From: Bacillus sp. 2205SS5-2
GTDB taxonomy: Bacteria; Bacillota; Bacilli; Bacillales; Bacillaceae_K
Direction of reading: 5' to 3'
NCBI RefSeq assembly: GCF_037024155.1
Contig: NZ_JAYKTS010000035.1
Location: forward strand, 1 to 41,984
DNA length: 41,984 nt
Shown in pieces: positions 1 to 8,603 of this stretch. The notes beneath the pieces were generated by a model. That model worked only from the letters and a program-made list of their open reading frames with translations, made no database searches and was not told the origin of the DNA. The position numbers and the translations under genes are program-made. How positions within the stretch are numbered: the stretch's first letter is position 1; every line of letters begins with the position of its first letter.

Positions 1-38
1 TTGAATCAAATTTGGGAAAGTGGTAGACTGTTTCATAG

Positions 39-101
39 GGACGCTCCTTTTTAAATTGTTTGTGTCGTAACAACAATTTTACTAAAAGGGCGTCCTTTTT
101 T
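39..101 (+). terminator. Long imperfect stem-loop with T-run
   Basis: GGACGC (39-44) pairs with GCGTCC (90-95), and AAATTGTT pairs with AACAATTT further inside; a T-run follows at 96-101. It looks like a terminator for a gene that lies left of the window or an IS end. No gene was recognised between here and 268. Confidence 0.5.
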
Positions 102-267
102 GTAGTTTTTTAATGGATTTAATTGGTTAATCAACACTCTTGACCCTTCAACTTGATTTCATGTTATCGCTGTTAAGCGACTAAACAAAATAAGGAGACA
201 TGTCATCAGTAAAGAGTTATCTCTATTATTCTATTAAACTCTACAACAATTGACTAAAGTGATTAGG

Positions 268-590
268 TTAATTGGGGACGGATCCCATTCTACTTTTTTT
301 ATGAATAGGTACCTAAGGAGATTTCACAAAAACTTGATGAATAATTAATAGGTACCCTATTAATAAAGGCAGGAGGTCAATCCTGTTTTTGCCATCTTTA
401 TTTACCACTGTCGGACGGGAACTTGGAAATATTGGTGCCTGTCCCTCATCGTGTTATTGTATTAACGTACCGGGGGACAGGCACCATTTTTCAGACAGCA
501 TTCATGTCTTTTGCTTCATAAAGAAACGATGTTTAAACTCTTCTATTCCATATTTATGAAAAAAGTAGAGTCGGATCCGTCCCCGGTTAA
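268..590 (+). mobile_element. 323-bp inverted-repeat element (MITE-like), copy 1
   Basis: A non-autonomous element bounded by inverted ends: TTAATTGGGGACGGATCC at the left and the complement of TTAACCGGGGACGGATCC at the right, with similarity continuing about 16 bp inward (CTACTTTTTT). Inside are a GGTACC-centred palindrome, an AATAAAGGCAGGA / CATCTTTATT stem, and a REP-like hairpin with arms GGTGCCTGTCCC (434-445) and GGGGACAGGCACC (473-485). It encodes nothing obvious. The same 323 bp recurs at 3743-4065 in the same orientation. Its right end abuts the 5'-truncated gene at 594. Confidence 0.8.
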
Positions 591-593
591 CCC

Positions 594-1080
594 TATGTTT
601 TCAAGTAAGTTGATTGAGGTTATCGAGTATGCCAATGATATAGTAAAATCAGCAAATCAGAAGAGACCAATATTTATTAGCTTTGAAAGTGAGGCAAAAT
701 TCAGGTCAGGAATTTTCACAATGTATCCTGTGGAACTAGATGTTGTACTTAGTGCGCTAGATGACTTGAAAAGTCATCCAAGGATAGAGATTAAGGATAT
801 GAATAGTGGAGGTAGCCTGGAAACAAGATTAGAATTCTTCCACAACAATGAGCTTATTATGGAAGGGATAATAAGCCAATTTAGATAGATTATAACTAAT
901 CCTACTAACCCAAAAGATAAAGATCCTAGATTGGGTTTAGGAGATCGTTTTACATTGGATGAATTCCCTAAGGAAGGAAATTCCACTGTTGTTAGGGTAA
1001 TGAAGATGACTACAATAACAAGCCAATTAAACGGTAAACCTGATACTATTCAATATTATCTTGAACCTTATTTAGGTTAA
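594..1080 (+). pseudogene. Hypothetical gene, 5' end replaced by MITE, in-frame TAG
   Basis: The unique coding sequence begins directly after the right end of the 323-bp element. An open frame runs to TAG at 886-888 and continues in the same frame, with good codon use, to TAA at 1078-1080; the second part contains DPRLGLGDRFTLDEFPKEG. A chimeric frame could start within the element at TTG 511 and would add about 28 element-encoded residues. There is no ribosome binding site before ATG 594. I recognise no family. The simplest reading is a gene that lost its start to the insertion and then gained a nonsense mutation. Two separate small genes is the alternative, but the downstream part has no convincing start. 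Confidence 0.5.
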
Positions 1081-1197
1081 GAAGATTTTGTTTTTTAGAA
1101 ATGGTTTGAGAAAAAGTATGATACTGTGTCAAATATGTGTAAAATAAAGATAAATAATATGAATGAAAAATTTAACAAGAGAGGAGGAAATACTTTA

Positions 1198-2892
1198 ATG
1201 AAGAGTAAGAGAGAGATAATGGATATAATCAACAAGTTAGATGATCATATAGCAGATGATTTTGAAGCTCAAGACTTGGACTTCAAACAATAGAATGATA
1301 GAAGTAGAGAAGATAATATAAAAACAATGATTAGTTATGCTGTTTGTATGGCGAACGGTGGTGGGGGTAGTGTTGTTTTTGGTATAGCTGACAAAGTGCA
1401 GGGGATAGATAATGCTCTAATAGGAATACCATTTGATATAGATATACCTGCCCTGCAAAAAAGGATTTATGAAAAGACTGACCCTCATTTAACTCCTTCA
1501 TTCGATGACATCTATCTAAAAGATGGTTCTGTAAGGCTTTTAATAATGAATGTTTTCCCAGGAATGCCCCCTTATACAACAACAGACGGTGCTGCAACAA
1601 TAAGACAGGGAAAAGATTGTTTGCCTTTCACAGGAACATTAAGAAGACAAATGATTGATTCATCAGGACAGGTTGATTTTACATCTGAGGTAATTTACGA
1701 AGATTGGAATAATTTGTTTTCCCACTCCGCTATGGAACGAATACGTGAATTCATGTCACGTGAGAGAGCGGATGATAGTTTGTTATCACTTTCTGATGAA
1801 GACCTTTTAAAATCTATCGGTGGTATTAAGAATGGATATTTTACAAAGGGGTCTCTATTATTAGTTGGTAAGCCAGATGCTATTGAAAGGCTAATTCCAC
1901 AACATAAGTGGTCATATAGAAAAATGCTAAGTGATATAGATTATTCCCATAGGGATGATGGAACTCACGCTATTCCTGTTGCTTTATATGAATTAGAGAG
2001 ATATATATCAGTGGATAACCCAATGGTTACAATAGAGTCAGGACTAGTTCATCCTGAGTTTAGTACTTACCCAACAATTGCACTTAGAGAAGCATTGTTA
2101 AATGCCTTTGGCCATCGAGATTACAGAATAAGTGGAACAATTATGTTAAAGCAATATAGGGATAAATTAGTACTAACCAACCCTGGCCAATTTATAGGAG
2201 GCATAACTCCAAATAATATATTACACCATCCGCCAGTAGCTAGAAACAACCATCTAATGGATCTACTGGATAGATTAAAATTAGTAAATAGGTCTAATTT
2301 AGGCGTATCTAGAATATTCCGCTCCCTACTAGTAGAAGGTAAAGAACCCCCCATTTATAGAGAAGTTGGCAGTAATATTGAATTGACCTTTATATCCTCT
2401 CCTCTAAATAAAGGGTTTAAGAACTTGGTAAAACAAATGGTTAATGAAGGCAATCAGATTGATGTAGATCATTTACTCATTTTGCAATATTTAATCAGAC
2501 ACGAACAAATTGATACTGTAATTGCAGCAGAGGTCTCTCAACGAAGTGTCGAACAAGCTAGAGAATTATTAAGTAAAATGTACAATGATTTTAATTTGTT
2601 AGAATCAGTTGGTCGTGGTAAAGGGAGGTACTATACTTTATCGAGAAAGGCATATGAATTGTTAAAAGAAAATATGAAGTATGAACGCCAACAAAGCTTA
2701 GATAAAGAGGCAGTTAAAATCAGAGTTTTATCTATTCTTAAAGAACGGACTTTAACTAATAAAGAAATAAGACAATTAACAGGAATGAATAGTAAACAAG
2801 TACAACGTCTAATTAAGGAACTAGAACCTGATGGAGTAGAGGTAAGTGGAAGAGGCGCTGGAACAAAGTATGTGTATAATCCTCCAAAATAA
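1198..2892 (+). pseudogene. AlbA_2 / HATPase_c_4 ATP-binding protein, interrupted by TAG
   Basis: ATG 1198 lies 10 nt after GAGGAGG (1181-1187). The frame reads LDFKQ then TAG (1291-1293), then NDRSREDNIKTMISYAVCMA and on to TAA at 2892, 565 codons in all. The N-terminal third matches the Schlafen AlbA_2 domain (ANGGGGSVVFGI). The middle matches HATPase_c_4 (EALLNAFGHRDYR, then LGVSRIFRSLL). The C-terminus is winged-helix-like (LTNKEIRQLTGMNSKQVQRL). The TAG sits where W (TGG) would fit. Translation could only restart at ATG 1327, which lacks a good ribosome binding site and would lose the start of AlbA_2. The family is usually annotated as a transcriptional regulator or ATP-binding protein; its role is uncertain. 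Confidence 0.75.
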
Positions 2893-3046
2893 GGACAAAA
2901 ATGGAGACAGAATAAGGACATATTGGTACCATTTCTCCCTATATTATAATAAAATTGAATAAAAATAAGGACATAATGCGGACGTTAATGATAAATATTT
3001 AAGTGCAGTTAAGAATAGGGACAAAAATAGAGACAAAATAAAACCA

Positions 3047-3075
3047 GGAGAGGGTTGACCTCTCCTTATTTATTT
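3047..3075 (+). terminator. Terminator after the AlbA_2 gene
   Basis: GGAGAGG (3047-3053), a GTTGA loop and CCTCTCC (3059-3065) are followed by TTATTTATTT. The 150 nt between the gene and the hairpin contain two related stretches beginning GGACAAAAATGGAGACA and GGACAAAAATAGAGACA. Confidence 0.55.
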
Positions 3076-3246
3076 ACCCTATCCAACGTTACATTGAACC
3101 GTATCACAAGTGATGGTAAAGCAGCAATTTGAACTTATTCTAGATAGTTCTTTACTTAACTCTTAGGTAAAAAAACAAAAGTGGCATAGAATTCTACTTC
3201 CAACGAAGTAAAACATAGATAAAAGAAATACAGGGGAGGAACGCAA

Positions 3247-3742
3247 TACAAAAATAGATGTTCGTTTAGAAAATGGTACAGTTGAAATGACGCAGAAAGC
3301 AATTGCTAATATTTACCAAAAAGTGTTAATACGATAAACGAACATTTATGCAGAAGGGGAATTGCAGGAGTCGGCAACTATTCGGAAAAACCGAATAGTT
3401 CAAATTGAGGGTAAACGTGAGGTTTCATTTTACAATCTTGAAATGATTCTTGCAATCGGCTATCGTGTCCGTTCCTATAGAGGTACACAGTTCCGCCAAT
3501 GGGCAACAGAACGGTTGAATGAATATCTGGTAAAAGGCTTTACAATGGATGATGATGACCGTTTGAAAGAATTGCGTAACTTCGGTCAAGATTATTTTGC
3601 TGAACTTCTTGAACGTATTCGAGATATACGGGCATCAGAGAGAAGATTTTATTTGAAGATTACTGATATCTACGCTACAACAGTGGATTATGATGCAAAA
3701 GTTGAAATTTCTAAGGAGTTTTTCGCAACGGTTCAAAATAAA
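3247..3742 (+). pseudogene. rhuM: RhuM-family (virulence RhuM) gene, frameshifted and truncated
   Basis: The translation carries family hallmarks: KIDVRLENGTVEMTQKAIA in one frame, SVNTINEH in the next, then YAEGELQESATIRKNRIVQ and GYRVRSYRGTQFRQWATERL, KGFTMDD and FFATVQNKL. At least two frameshifts fall in 3305-3350. The C-terminus stops at FFATVQNKL because the 323-bp element begins there (3743) and replaces the rest; intact RhuM proteins are about 330 aa. The remaining open frame (from TTG 3362) ends with about 28 residues read out of the element. Upstream, GGGGAGGA (3233-3240) may be the old ribosome binding site. RhuM proteins are DNA-binding-like proteins common on islands and phages. 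Confidence 0.8.
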
Positions 3743-4065
3743 TTAATTGGGGACGGATCCCATTCTACTTTTTTCATGAATAGGTACATAAAGAGATTTC
3801 ACAAAAACTTGATGAATAATTAATAGGTACCCTATTAATAAAGGAAGGAGGTCAATCCTGTTTTTGCCATCTTTATTTACCACTGTCGGACGGGAACTTG
3901 GAAATATTGGTGCCTGTCCCTCATCGTGTTATTGTATTAACGTACCGGGGGGCAAGCACCATTTTTCAGACAGCATTCATGTCTTTTGCTTCATAAAGAA
4001 ACGATGTTTAAACGCTTATATTCCATATTTCTGCAAAAAGTAGAGTCGAATCCGTCCCCGGTTAA
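3743..4065 (+). mobile_element. 323-bp inverted-repeat element (MITE-like), copy 2
   Basis: This copy has exactly the same length and orientation as copy 1, with a few substitutions; the right arm of its REP hairpin is degraded to GGGGGGCAAGCACC (3947-3960). It cuts rhuM on its left, and its right end cuts an ISL3-type transposase on the opposite strand. So the two flanks are different genes. No duplication flanks it beyond the TTAA that may belong to the element. Confidence 0.8.
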
Positions 4066-4432
4066 CCATAGCTGCGTGGGTAACAGTCGCCCCAAGCACT
4101 TGATAGGATAGAGATGCTTCAAATTGTTTCGTGTAGCTTTTTCCAGATGCCACACACTCATATTTCCAGACGAAAGATATCTCACAATGCTTGCACATCA
4201 TGCGAATGGCTGGAATGAAAAGGAAAACACGGTGTCCAAAGGCTGGAAGGTGACGTACTTTTCGTTGATAAGCATTTTCTTTGCGAATTACATCTAATCC
4301 CCGACATTGTGGACAAGGTTGAAGATAATCAATCGGTTAGACATGAATCAAAAAATCATCGTGTATGTTTTCAACATTGGAAATCGTTAGCTCTTTTAAG
4401 TTGAATAGAATACTGGTAAAATGAGAGTGCAT
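4066..4432 (-). pseudogene. ISL3-type transposase, N-terminal fragment
   Basis: Read on the minus strand from ATG 4432, the product starts MHSHFTSILFNLKELTISNV. It has the two-pair zinc motif CPQC...CKHC typical of ISL3-family transposase N-termini, and then KSYTKQFEASLSYQVLGATV. One in-frame TAA falls after the sequence DDFLIHV. It ends abruptly at the right end of the 323-bp element, so only about 120 of some 400 or more codons remain. It is a dead remnant, distinct in sequence from the ISL3-type gene at 40656-41637. Confidence 0.75.
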
Positions 4433-4560
4433 CTGTAAACCTCGCTTGTTGTTTGGTCGTACTTTCAACTATAGAGGATACAGATGTTTTTTCTATTTTT
4501 TTCGTTAAGAACAGACTTTGGCGTTGAGCCAGAATTAATCCAATTAATTTCTGCGTAGAG

Positions 4561-4618
4561 AAGCACTATCCAGAAATTGACAAAGGATAACTGTGTCTCC
4601 CGGTGAGTGCTTTTTTTT
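4561..4618 (+). terminator. Possible large-loop stem with T8
   Basis: AAGCACT (4561-4567) pairs with AGTGCTT (4606-4612), leading into a run of eight T. The loop contains a further ATCC/GGAT pair. It could be a terminator of lost IS material or a leader structure of the DUF2971 gene. The rest of 4433-4753 shows nothing else definite. Confidence 0.3.
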
Positions 4619-4753
4619 GGGGGAAAAGGAAGGGAATGTAAAAACTTTATTTTTCTGAGTTGGATTAAGTGTTTTATTAAAGATAGAAGTTATTTGAGAA
4701 ATCATCTAAAATGGTATCTGTAATTTTTATTATAATTAGAGGTGGATAAGCAG

Positions 4754-5581
4754 TTGGGAGAATTGTCATATCTTTATCATTATACAAGTATTGAAACTCT
4801 GGCTTTAATATTGAAAAATAAAACGATTCGTTTTAGTAGTCTATCAAGAGTTGACGATATTGAGGAACAGGGAACATCGGATTTTGGGGATCTTGGAAGG
4901 TTCTGTTTTGTTAGTTGTTGGACAAACGAAACAGAGGAATCAATTCCGTTGTGGAATCTCTATACACCTAATATGACTGGCGTAAGGATTAGATTGCCAA
5001 TCAGTCCATTTAAAACCGTAGTGATTAATCCAGATGGAAAGCATATTAAGGAAAGTTTTGTAACGCATCCATCACTAACCAGTGAAAAACTTTCGGTTCA
5101 CGGTTATTTACTAAATCCACCTTATTTAGCAAATCTTTTTCAAGTAAAATACACTGATGTGCGAGATAAATTAAATAGGAAAGTATTAACGGCGGAGAAA
5201 CAAGAGACCGAACTAGAAAATGGCTCAAATAGAACAGGTTGGGGTAAAACTATCAATCTTGAAAATATTGGAATATATAAGAATATACAATGGGAGTTTC
5301 AAAAAGAGTATCGATATAGATTTATTATAGTTCCTTGGACAATGAATGATTTAGAATCAGCAAAATCATACGAAGATCAGGTCAGATTGATTGACCGTTT
5401 AGAAACAGAAGAGCTAAAGAAAGACTTTTTTGATCTTGATCTTAATGAACAGTCCATGAATGATTTGGAAATCCTAATTGGTCCAAGAGCTAATGATGCC
5501 CAAAGACAAATCGTAAAAAGTCTGGTCAATGATTTGAATCCAAATGCAGTAATAAAAGAAAGTAACCTTCGAATACGTTAA
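4754..5581 (+). CDS. DUF2971 family protein
   Basis: The protein opens with LGELSYLYHYTSIETLALIL and has RFSSLSRVDDIEE and FCFVSCWTNETEESIPLWNLY, which mark the DUF2971 family (around 250-300 aa, function unknown). TTG 4754 is chosen because AGAGGTGG (4738-4745) sits 8 nt upstream; the in-frame GTG at 4742 overlaps that site. It is monocistronic, followed by a strong terminator at 5591. DUF2971 proteins are often found in accessory or defence-rich regions, and the surrounding mobile debris fits that, but no mechanism can be read from the sequence. Confidence 0.8.
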   Translation: MGELSYLYHYTSIETLALILKNKTIRFSSLSRVDDIEEQGTSDFGDLGRFCFVSCWTNETEESIPLWNLYTPNMTGVRIRLPISPFKTVVINPDGKHIKESFVTHPSLTSEKLSVHGYLLNPPYLANLFQVKYTDVRDKLNRKVLTAEKQETELENGSNRTGWGKTINLENIGIYKNIQWEFQKEYRYRFIIVPWTMNDLESAKSYEDQVRLIDRLETEELKKDFFDLDLNEQSMNDLEILIGPRANDAQRQIVKSLVNDLNPNAVIKESNLRIR

Positions 5582-5590
5582 AAAAATTAT

Positions 5591-5629
5591 GGACGAGGAC
5601 TGAAAAAGTGAGCCCTCGTCCTATTTTTT
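5591..5629 (+). terminator. Rho-independent terminator of the DUF2971 gene
   Basis: GGACGAGG (5591-5598) pairs with CCTCGTCC (5614-5621) and is followed by a T-run, 10 nt after the stop codon. Confidence 0.9.
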
Positions 5630-5631
5630 CC

Positions 5632-5691
5632 TCTTAAATAACTCCGGTGAACCGTACCATAAGTAAATCAGTTTTTTGGAAGAGTGATCTA
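5632..5691 (+). repeat. 60-bp dispersed repeat, copy 1
   Basis: It shares TGAACCGTACCATAAGTAAA and TTTTTTGGAAGAGTG with 8024-8083, over 60 aligned bp without gaps. Both copies begin just after the T-run of a terminator. A shorter match (TTGAACCGTATCACAAGTGA) lies near 3092-3111, also after a terminator. It may be the end of a lost IS; the family is unknown to me. Confidence 0.65.
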
Positions 5692-5821
5692 AGGAAAGGA
5701 GAGACAGGTGCCTTATCCCAATCATTCACAAAAAAACTAGACATAAAGTAAGGCATCTTTCTAAGTAAGAGGTTTAGATTTTAATTGTCTCTTGCCTTTT
5801 CATTTCCATCAACCCCACTAG

Positions 5822-5853
5822 AAAAAGCCTGTCGCTCTTTGACAGGCTTTTTT
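5822..5853. terminator. Symmetric terminator-like hairpin
   Basis: AAAAAGCCTGTC (5822-5833) and GACAGGCTTTTTT (5841-5853) form a perfect stem with A- and T-runs, so it can work in both directions. No gene is recognised immediately on either side. Confidence 0.75.
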
Positions 5854-6274
5854 GCTTCTATATTAAGACCAAGAGAAATGTCCCCCTGGTATCAAAACTT
5901 CTTATCCATAGGGTAATCATGAACTGCGAACGATAGCAGCAATCATCGTTTTGACCAAATCGACGAAAAATATTAACCGCTCCAAAACAATTACAACAAG
6001 GGAACGGCCTTTTGCCCACCCGTGTTAAATCACCCTTCAATTTTATTTTTTTCAAATAAGAAACAAAAACATACCGGAAGAACTGTCCCCATGGTCCTTG
6101 GTCTTCAAGTTGAGTTGTTTGATTAGTTAGCCTCGAAATATGTAAAATATTCTTAGTAAATGGTTTTATTAAGAGTGGTAGGTAAATATTATGGGGAAAT
6201 TTTGCAGAAAGAGATAAGTAAGAAAATTTGAAAATGAATAAAAAAACTGAATTGTCATAAGAGGAGTGATTTTT
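5854..6274. other. Intergenic region without a recognised gene
   Basis: A minus-strand open stretch at 5858-6055 has no ribosome binding site or recognisable motif. Around 6085-6100 there is a fragment of the GGGGACAG-type repeat (complement of CTGTCCCCATGG). The last 60 bp form the leader of the nitroreductase gene. Confidence 0.4.
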
Positions 6275-7054
6275 TTGGAGTTAAATGATGTTATTCATGG
6301 GCACAGATCCATACGAGAATATGAAGATAAGGAAGTAAGTCAAGAATTATTAGACCAAATACTAGATGCAGGTATTCGAGCCTCTTCTAGTGGGAATATG
6401 CAACCCTACTCGATCATTGTGACAAAAGATAAAGAGCTGAAGGGAAAATTATATACTGCCCATATGGATCAATCCATGGTTGTGGATGCACCTATTCTTT
6501 TAACATTTTGTGTGGATTTTAATCGAATGAGAAAATGGCTGACGCTTAATGATGCGCCTGTGCATTTTGATAATTTCATGAGCTTTATGATTGGTGCCAT
6601 TGATGCGACTCTGGTAGCGCAAAATTGTGCTTTAGCAGCAGAAGACGCTGGGTTAGGAATTTGCTATATGGGCTCAACCCTTGCTAACTGTGATCAAATT
6701 GGTAAACTATTAAACTTACCACCAAATGTCGTACCCATTGTAGGGTATTCACTTGGATATCCAGCAGAAAACCCTGCTCCACGTGATCGGCTGCCAAAGC
6801 ATGGACTTGTTCATTATGATCAGTATCAAGATTATTCTGATGAAGATATTATTGCTATTTATAAAGAGAGAGATGAGAAGGGTTGGAAACGTTATATGGA
6901 TAACCCTGAGTTGAAGGAAATGACAGAACGATTGGGATTAAAGAACCTTGCCGAAATCTATACCATTGCCAAATATACGAAAGAATCCCATCACGAATTT
7001 TCGCAGACCGTGCTGAATTACTTAGAAAGCCAGAATTTCATGAAGAATGGTTGA
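6275..7054 (+). CDS. Nitroreductase family protein (FMN/NAD(P)H-dependent)
   Basis: A cytosolic flavin oxidoreductase of the nitroreductase fold. It has the N-terminal FMN-binding signature HRSIREY, then ASSSGNMQPYSIIV, and GLGICYMGSTLANCDQIGKL before a C-terminal extension (KERDEKGWKRYMDNPELKEM) like that of NfsA/NfrA-type enzymes. Such enzymes reduce nitro-compounds, quinones or flavins using NAD(P)H; the physiological substrate cannot be read here. TTG 6275 is preferred because GAGGAG (6261-6266) lies 8 nt upstream; the in-frame GTG 6266 overlaps that site. It stands alone, with the terminator-like 5822 hairpin far upstream and a REP hairpin at 7128 downstream. Confidence 0.88.
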   Translation: MELNDVIHGHRSIREYEDKEVSQELLDQILDAGIRASSSGNMQPYSIIVTKDKELKGKLYTAHMDQSMVVDAPILLTFCVDFNRMRKWLTLNDAPVHFDNFMSFMIGAIDATLVAQNCALAAEDAGLGICYMGSTLANCDQIGKLLNLPPNVVPIVGYSLGYPAENPAPRDRLPKHGLVHYDQYQDYSDEDIIAIYKERDEKGWKRYMDNPELKEMTERLGLKNLAEIYTIAKYTKESHHEFSQTVLNYLESQNFMKNG

Positions 7055-7127
7055 TTCGCTTTGCTAGTCTGAAAAATGAGTAATAGCTAGTTATGTTTCT
7101 CCGTAGTAAAGTATGTAATCAAATTTT

Positions 7128-7180
7128 GGTGCCTGTCCCCCCAGTTCGTGACCACATGGATGTGCCCGGGGACAGGAACC
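7128..7180. repeat. REP-like hairpin GGTGCCTGTCCCC
   Basis: Arms GGTGCCTGTCCCC (7128-7140) and GGGGACAGGAACC (7168-7180) differ by one base, with a 27-nt spacer. The same arms lie inside both 323-bp elements. No REP-associated tyrosine transposase gene is seen in the window. Confidence 0.7.
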
Positions 7181-7389
7181 TGTTTAATGAAATGGTGGTT
7201 ATCCATATTAAAAGGGTCTTTTAGATTGAATAGATATGTTACCGAAAAGCTCTTTTCGCATACTTTGTTGCTTTTGACACAAAGAAAAAACAGGCAGTGG
7301 GTTTTTCGACTGATTTCTTCTTTTTTATCTAGAAATGAAGAATTTTTCATTAGGATAAGACTTATCTTTCTGAAAGTGAGGAATAATAA

Positions 7390-7812
7390 ATGATGGAATT
7401 ATCCTTAAAGAACGGAAAACTCTATATAGTGAGAGAGTTTAAGGAAAATGATTTTGATAGTATCCATAATCTAAACGTCGAAGAGGAATGGTCAAATCTT
7501 GTTAAGAATAAGGAAGATACTAAGCAAGCATGGATACATTCAAATATAGCTTTTCTTGTTTTTGATAACAACAACCTTGTAGGATATTTAAGAGGATTTA
7601 CTGATGAAAATGTGACAACATTTATTTGTGAACTGCTAGTCAATAAGCGCTATCGTGGGCAGGGAATAGGAAAAGAGCTTATAAAATTTGTTCACAATCT
7701 ATATCCAAAAACGAGAATAGATTTACTTGCTACAAAATCATCAAGCTCTTTTTATGAAGAGAATCATTACAGAGCATTCTATGGTTACAGAAAAAGTATC
7801 GAAGAATATTAA
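7390..7812 (+). CDS. GNAT family N-acetyltransferase
   Basis: A 140-aa single-domain acetyltransferase. The acetyl-CoA-binding motif A is seen as LLVNKRYRGQGIGKELIKFV (about residues 84-103), followed by a C-terminal LLATKSSSSFYEENHYRAF. The substrate is unknown. AGTGAGGA (7375-7382) supports ATG 7390, with ATG 7393 as an alternative. It is isolated; the next terminator is at 7985. A degenerate piece of the GGCTSTTTTCG repeat (AGCTCTTTTCGCATACTTTG, near 7239-7258) lies upstream. Confidence 0.85.
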   Translation: MMELSLKNGKLYIVREFKENDFDSIHNLNVEEEWSNLVKNKEDTKQAWIHSNIAFLVFDNNNLVGYLRGFTDENVTTFICELLVNKRYRGQGIGKELIKFVHNLYPKTRIDLLATKSSSSFYEENHYRAFYGYRKSIEEY

Positions 7813-7984
7813 TACTTAACGTTAATTCAGCAATCAGGTATGATTCTTGAACTAACAGACAGTAGGTAGAGGTGAAGGTCACTATTCAAGCCTTTTAGAG
7901 TAGGAAAAAATATTAATGAATTTACCAAATGTAAGTAAGCGTTCGGTGTTGAATTAAGTAATCCAATAGAAAAGTGAGCAAGTA

Positions 7985-8020
7985 AAAAAGCATTAGTTAA
8001 AAATAACCAATGCTTTTTTT
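7985..8020 (+). terminator. Rho-independent terminator
   Basis: AAAAAGCATTAGTT and AACCAATGCTTTTTTT form a stem with a T-run. It lies about 170 nt after the acetyltransferase; the sequence between shows no gene. Confidence 0.75.
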
Positions 8021-8023
8021 GCT

Positions 8024-8083
8024 TCTTAAATCACCACAGTGAACCGTACCAGAAGTAAATCAATTTTTTGGAAGAGTGGTCTA
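8024..8083 (+). repeat. 60-bp dispersed repeat, copy 2
   Basis: It aligns without gaps to 5632-5691, sharing TGAACCGTACCA, AAGTAAATCA and TTTTTTGGAAGAGTG. Like copy 1 it starts 3-4 nt after the T-run of a terminator. Confidence 0.65.
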
Positions 8084-8167
8084 TAAGACTGCTCTTATTA
8101 TTTGCCGGAAAATAAGATAGTAGTCAAATCCATCACCTCACCATTCTGTTTAAAACAAGATTAACCC

Positions 8168-8196
8168 TTGACATAATACCTTATGGGGTATATAGT
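8168..8196 (+). promoter_or_regulatory. cstR promoter with CstR-type operator in the spacer
   Basis: TTGACA (8168-8173) and TATAGT (8191-8196) are separated by exactly 17 nt. The spacer carries the near-palindrome ATACCTTATGGGGTAT (8176-8191), which resembles the GC-centred ATACC(C)...GGTAT operators bound by CstR. Binding there would block RNA polymerase, so autoregulation is inferred. Confidence 0.75.
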
Positions 8197-8250
8197 CTTT
8201 ATAAGAACGTAAAAAAAGATTGTTTGGTTTAGCTTTTAGGAGGTGTCTTG

Positions 8251-8511
8251 ATGGAATACAGTTCTCAAGTCAAAAATCGTATTAAGCGTGTTGAAGGGCA
8301 ACTCCGGGGAGTCTTAAGAATGATGGAGCAAGAACAAGATTGTAAGGAAGTTATATCTCAGCTATCTGCAGCTAAAACGGCTCTTGATCGTTCTGTAGGA
8401 CTGATTGTTAGCTTAAATCTTGTCGAATGTGTAAATGATGCACAAAAGTCTGGTAAAAACACGGAAGAACTTGTAAATGAAGCAGTAAACTTATTAGTAA
8501 AAAGTAGATAA
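8251..8511 (+). CDS. cstR: CstR persulfide-sensing repressor (CsoR/FrmR family)
   Basis: An all-helical DNA-binding repressor of the CsoR/RcnR/FrmR family. Cys31 (EQDCKEV) and Cys60 (LNLVECV) are present, while the His of the copper-sensing CsoR C-H-C set is replaced by Asn56. This two-cysteine pattern is that of CstR, which forms polysulfide cross-links on sensing reactive sulfur species and releases DNA. At 86 aa it has the family's usual length. ATG 8251 follows TTAGGAGGTG (8237-8246); an in-frame TTG 8248 is less well spaced. It heads a sulfur-detoxification regulon with four candidate operators, and a small terminator follows. Confidence 0.9.
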   Translation: MEYSSQVKNRIKRVEGQLRGVLRMMEQEQDCKEVISQLSAAKTALDRSVGLIVSLNLVECVNDAQKSGKNTEELVNEAVNLLVKSR

Positions 8512-8534
8512 TTGTCGTATCGACAACTTTTTTT
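8512..8534 (+). terminator. Small terminator after cstR
   Basis: TTGTCG (8512-8517), TAT and CGACAA (8521-8526) are followed by a T-run. It probably attenuates rather than fully separates cstR from tusA. Confidence 0.65.
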
Positions 8535-8544
8535 AGTATTTAAT

Positions 8545-8560
8545 ATACCCTTATAGGTAT
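8545..8560 (+). promoter_or_regulatory. Candidate CstR operator before tusA
   Basis: ATACCCTTATAGGTAT is an imperfect palindrome matching the site in the cstR promoter (ATACC at one end, GGTAT at the other), 44 nt before the tusA start. Confidence 0.7.
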
Positions 8561-8603
8561 TTTGAGGAAGATGAATTTCAATATTATTTAGGAGGATTTA
8601 TTA

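Noticed and set aside
5858-6055. Minus-strand open frame of 65 codons
   Set aside because: No ribosome binding site, no recognisable motif, and composition unlike the neighbouring genes; probably chance or old IS debris.
7148-7393. Plus-strand frame over the REP hairpin and upstream of the acetyltransferase
   Set aside because: It starts inside the hairpin and runs over a repeat fragment; there is no start signal and the product has no family features.
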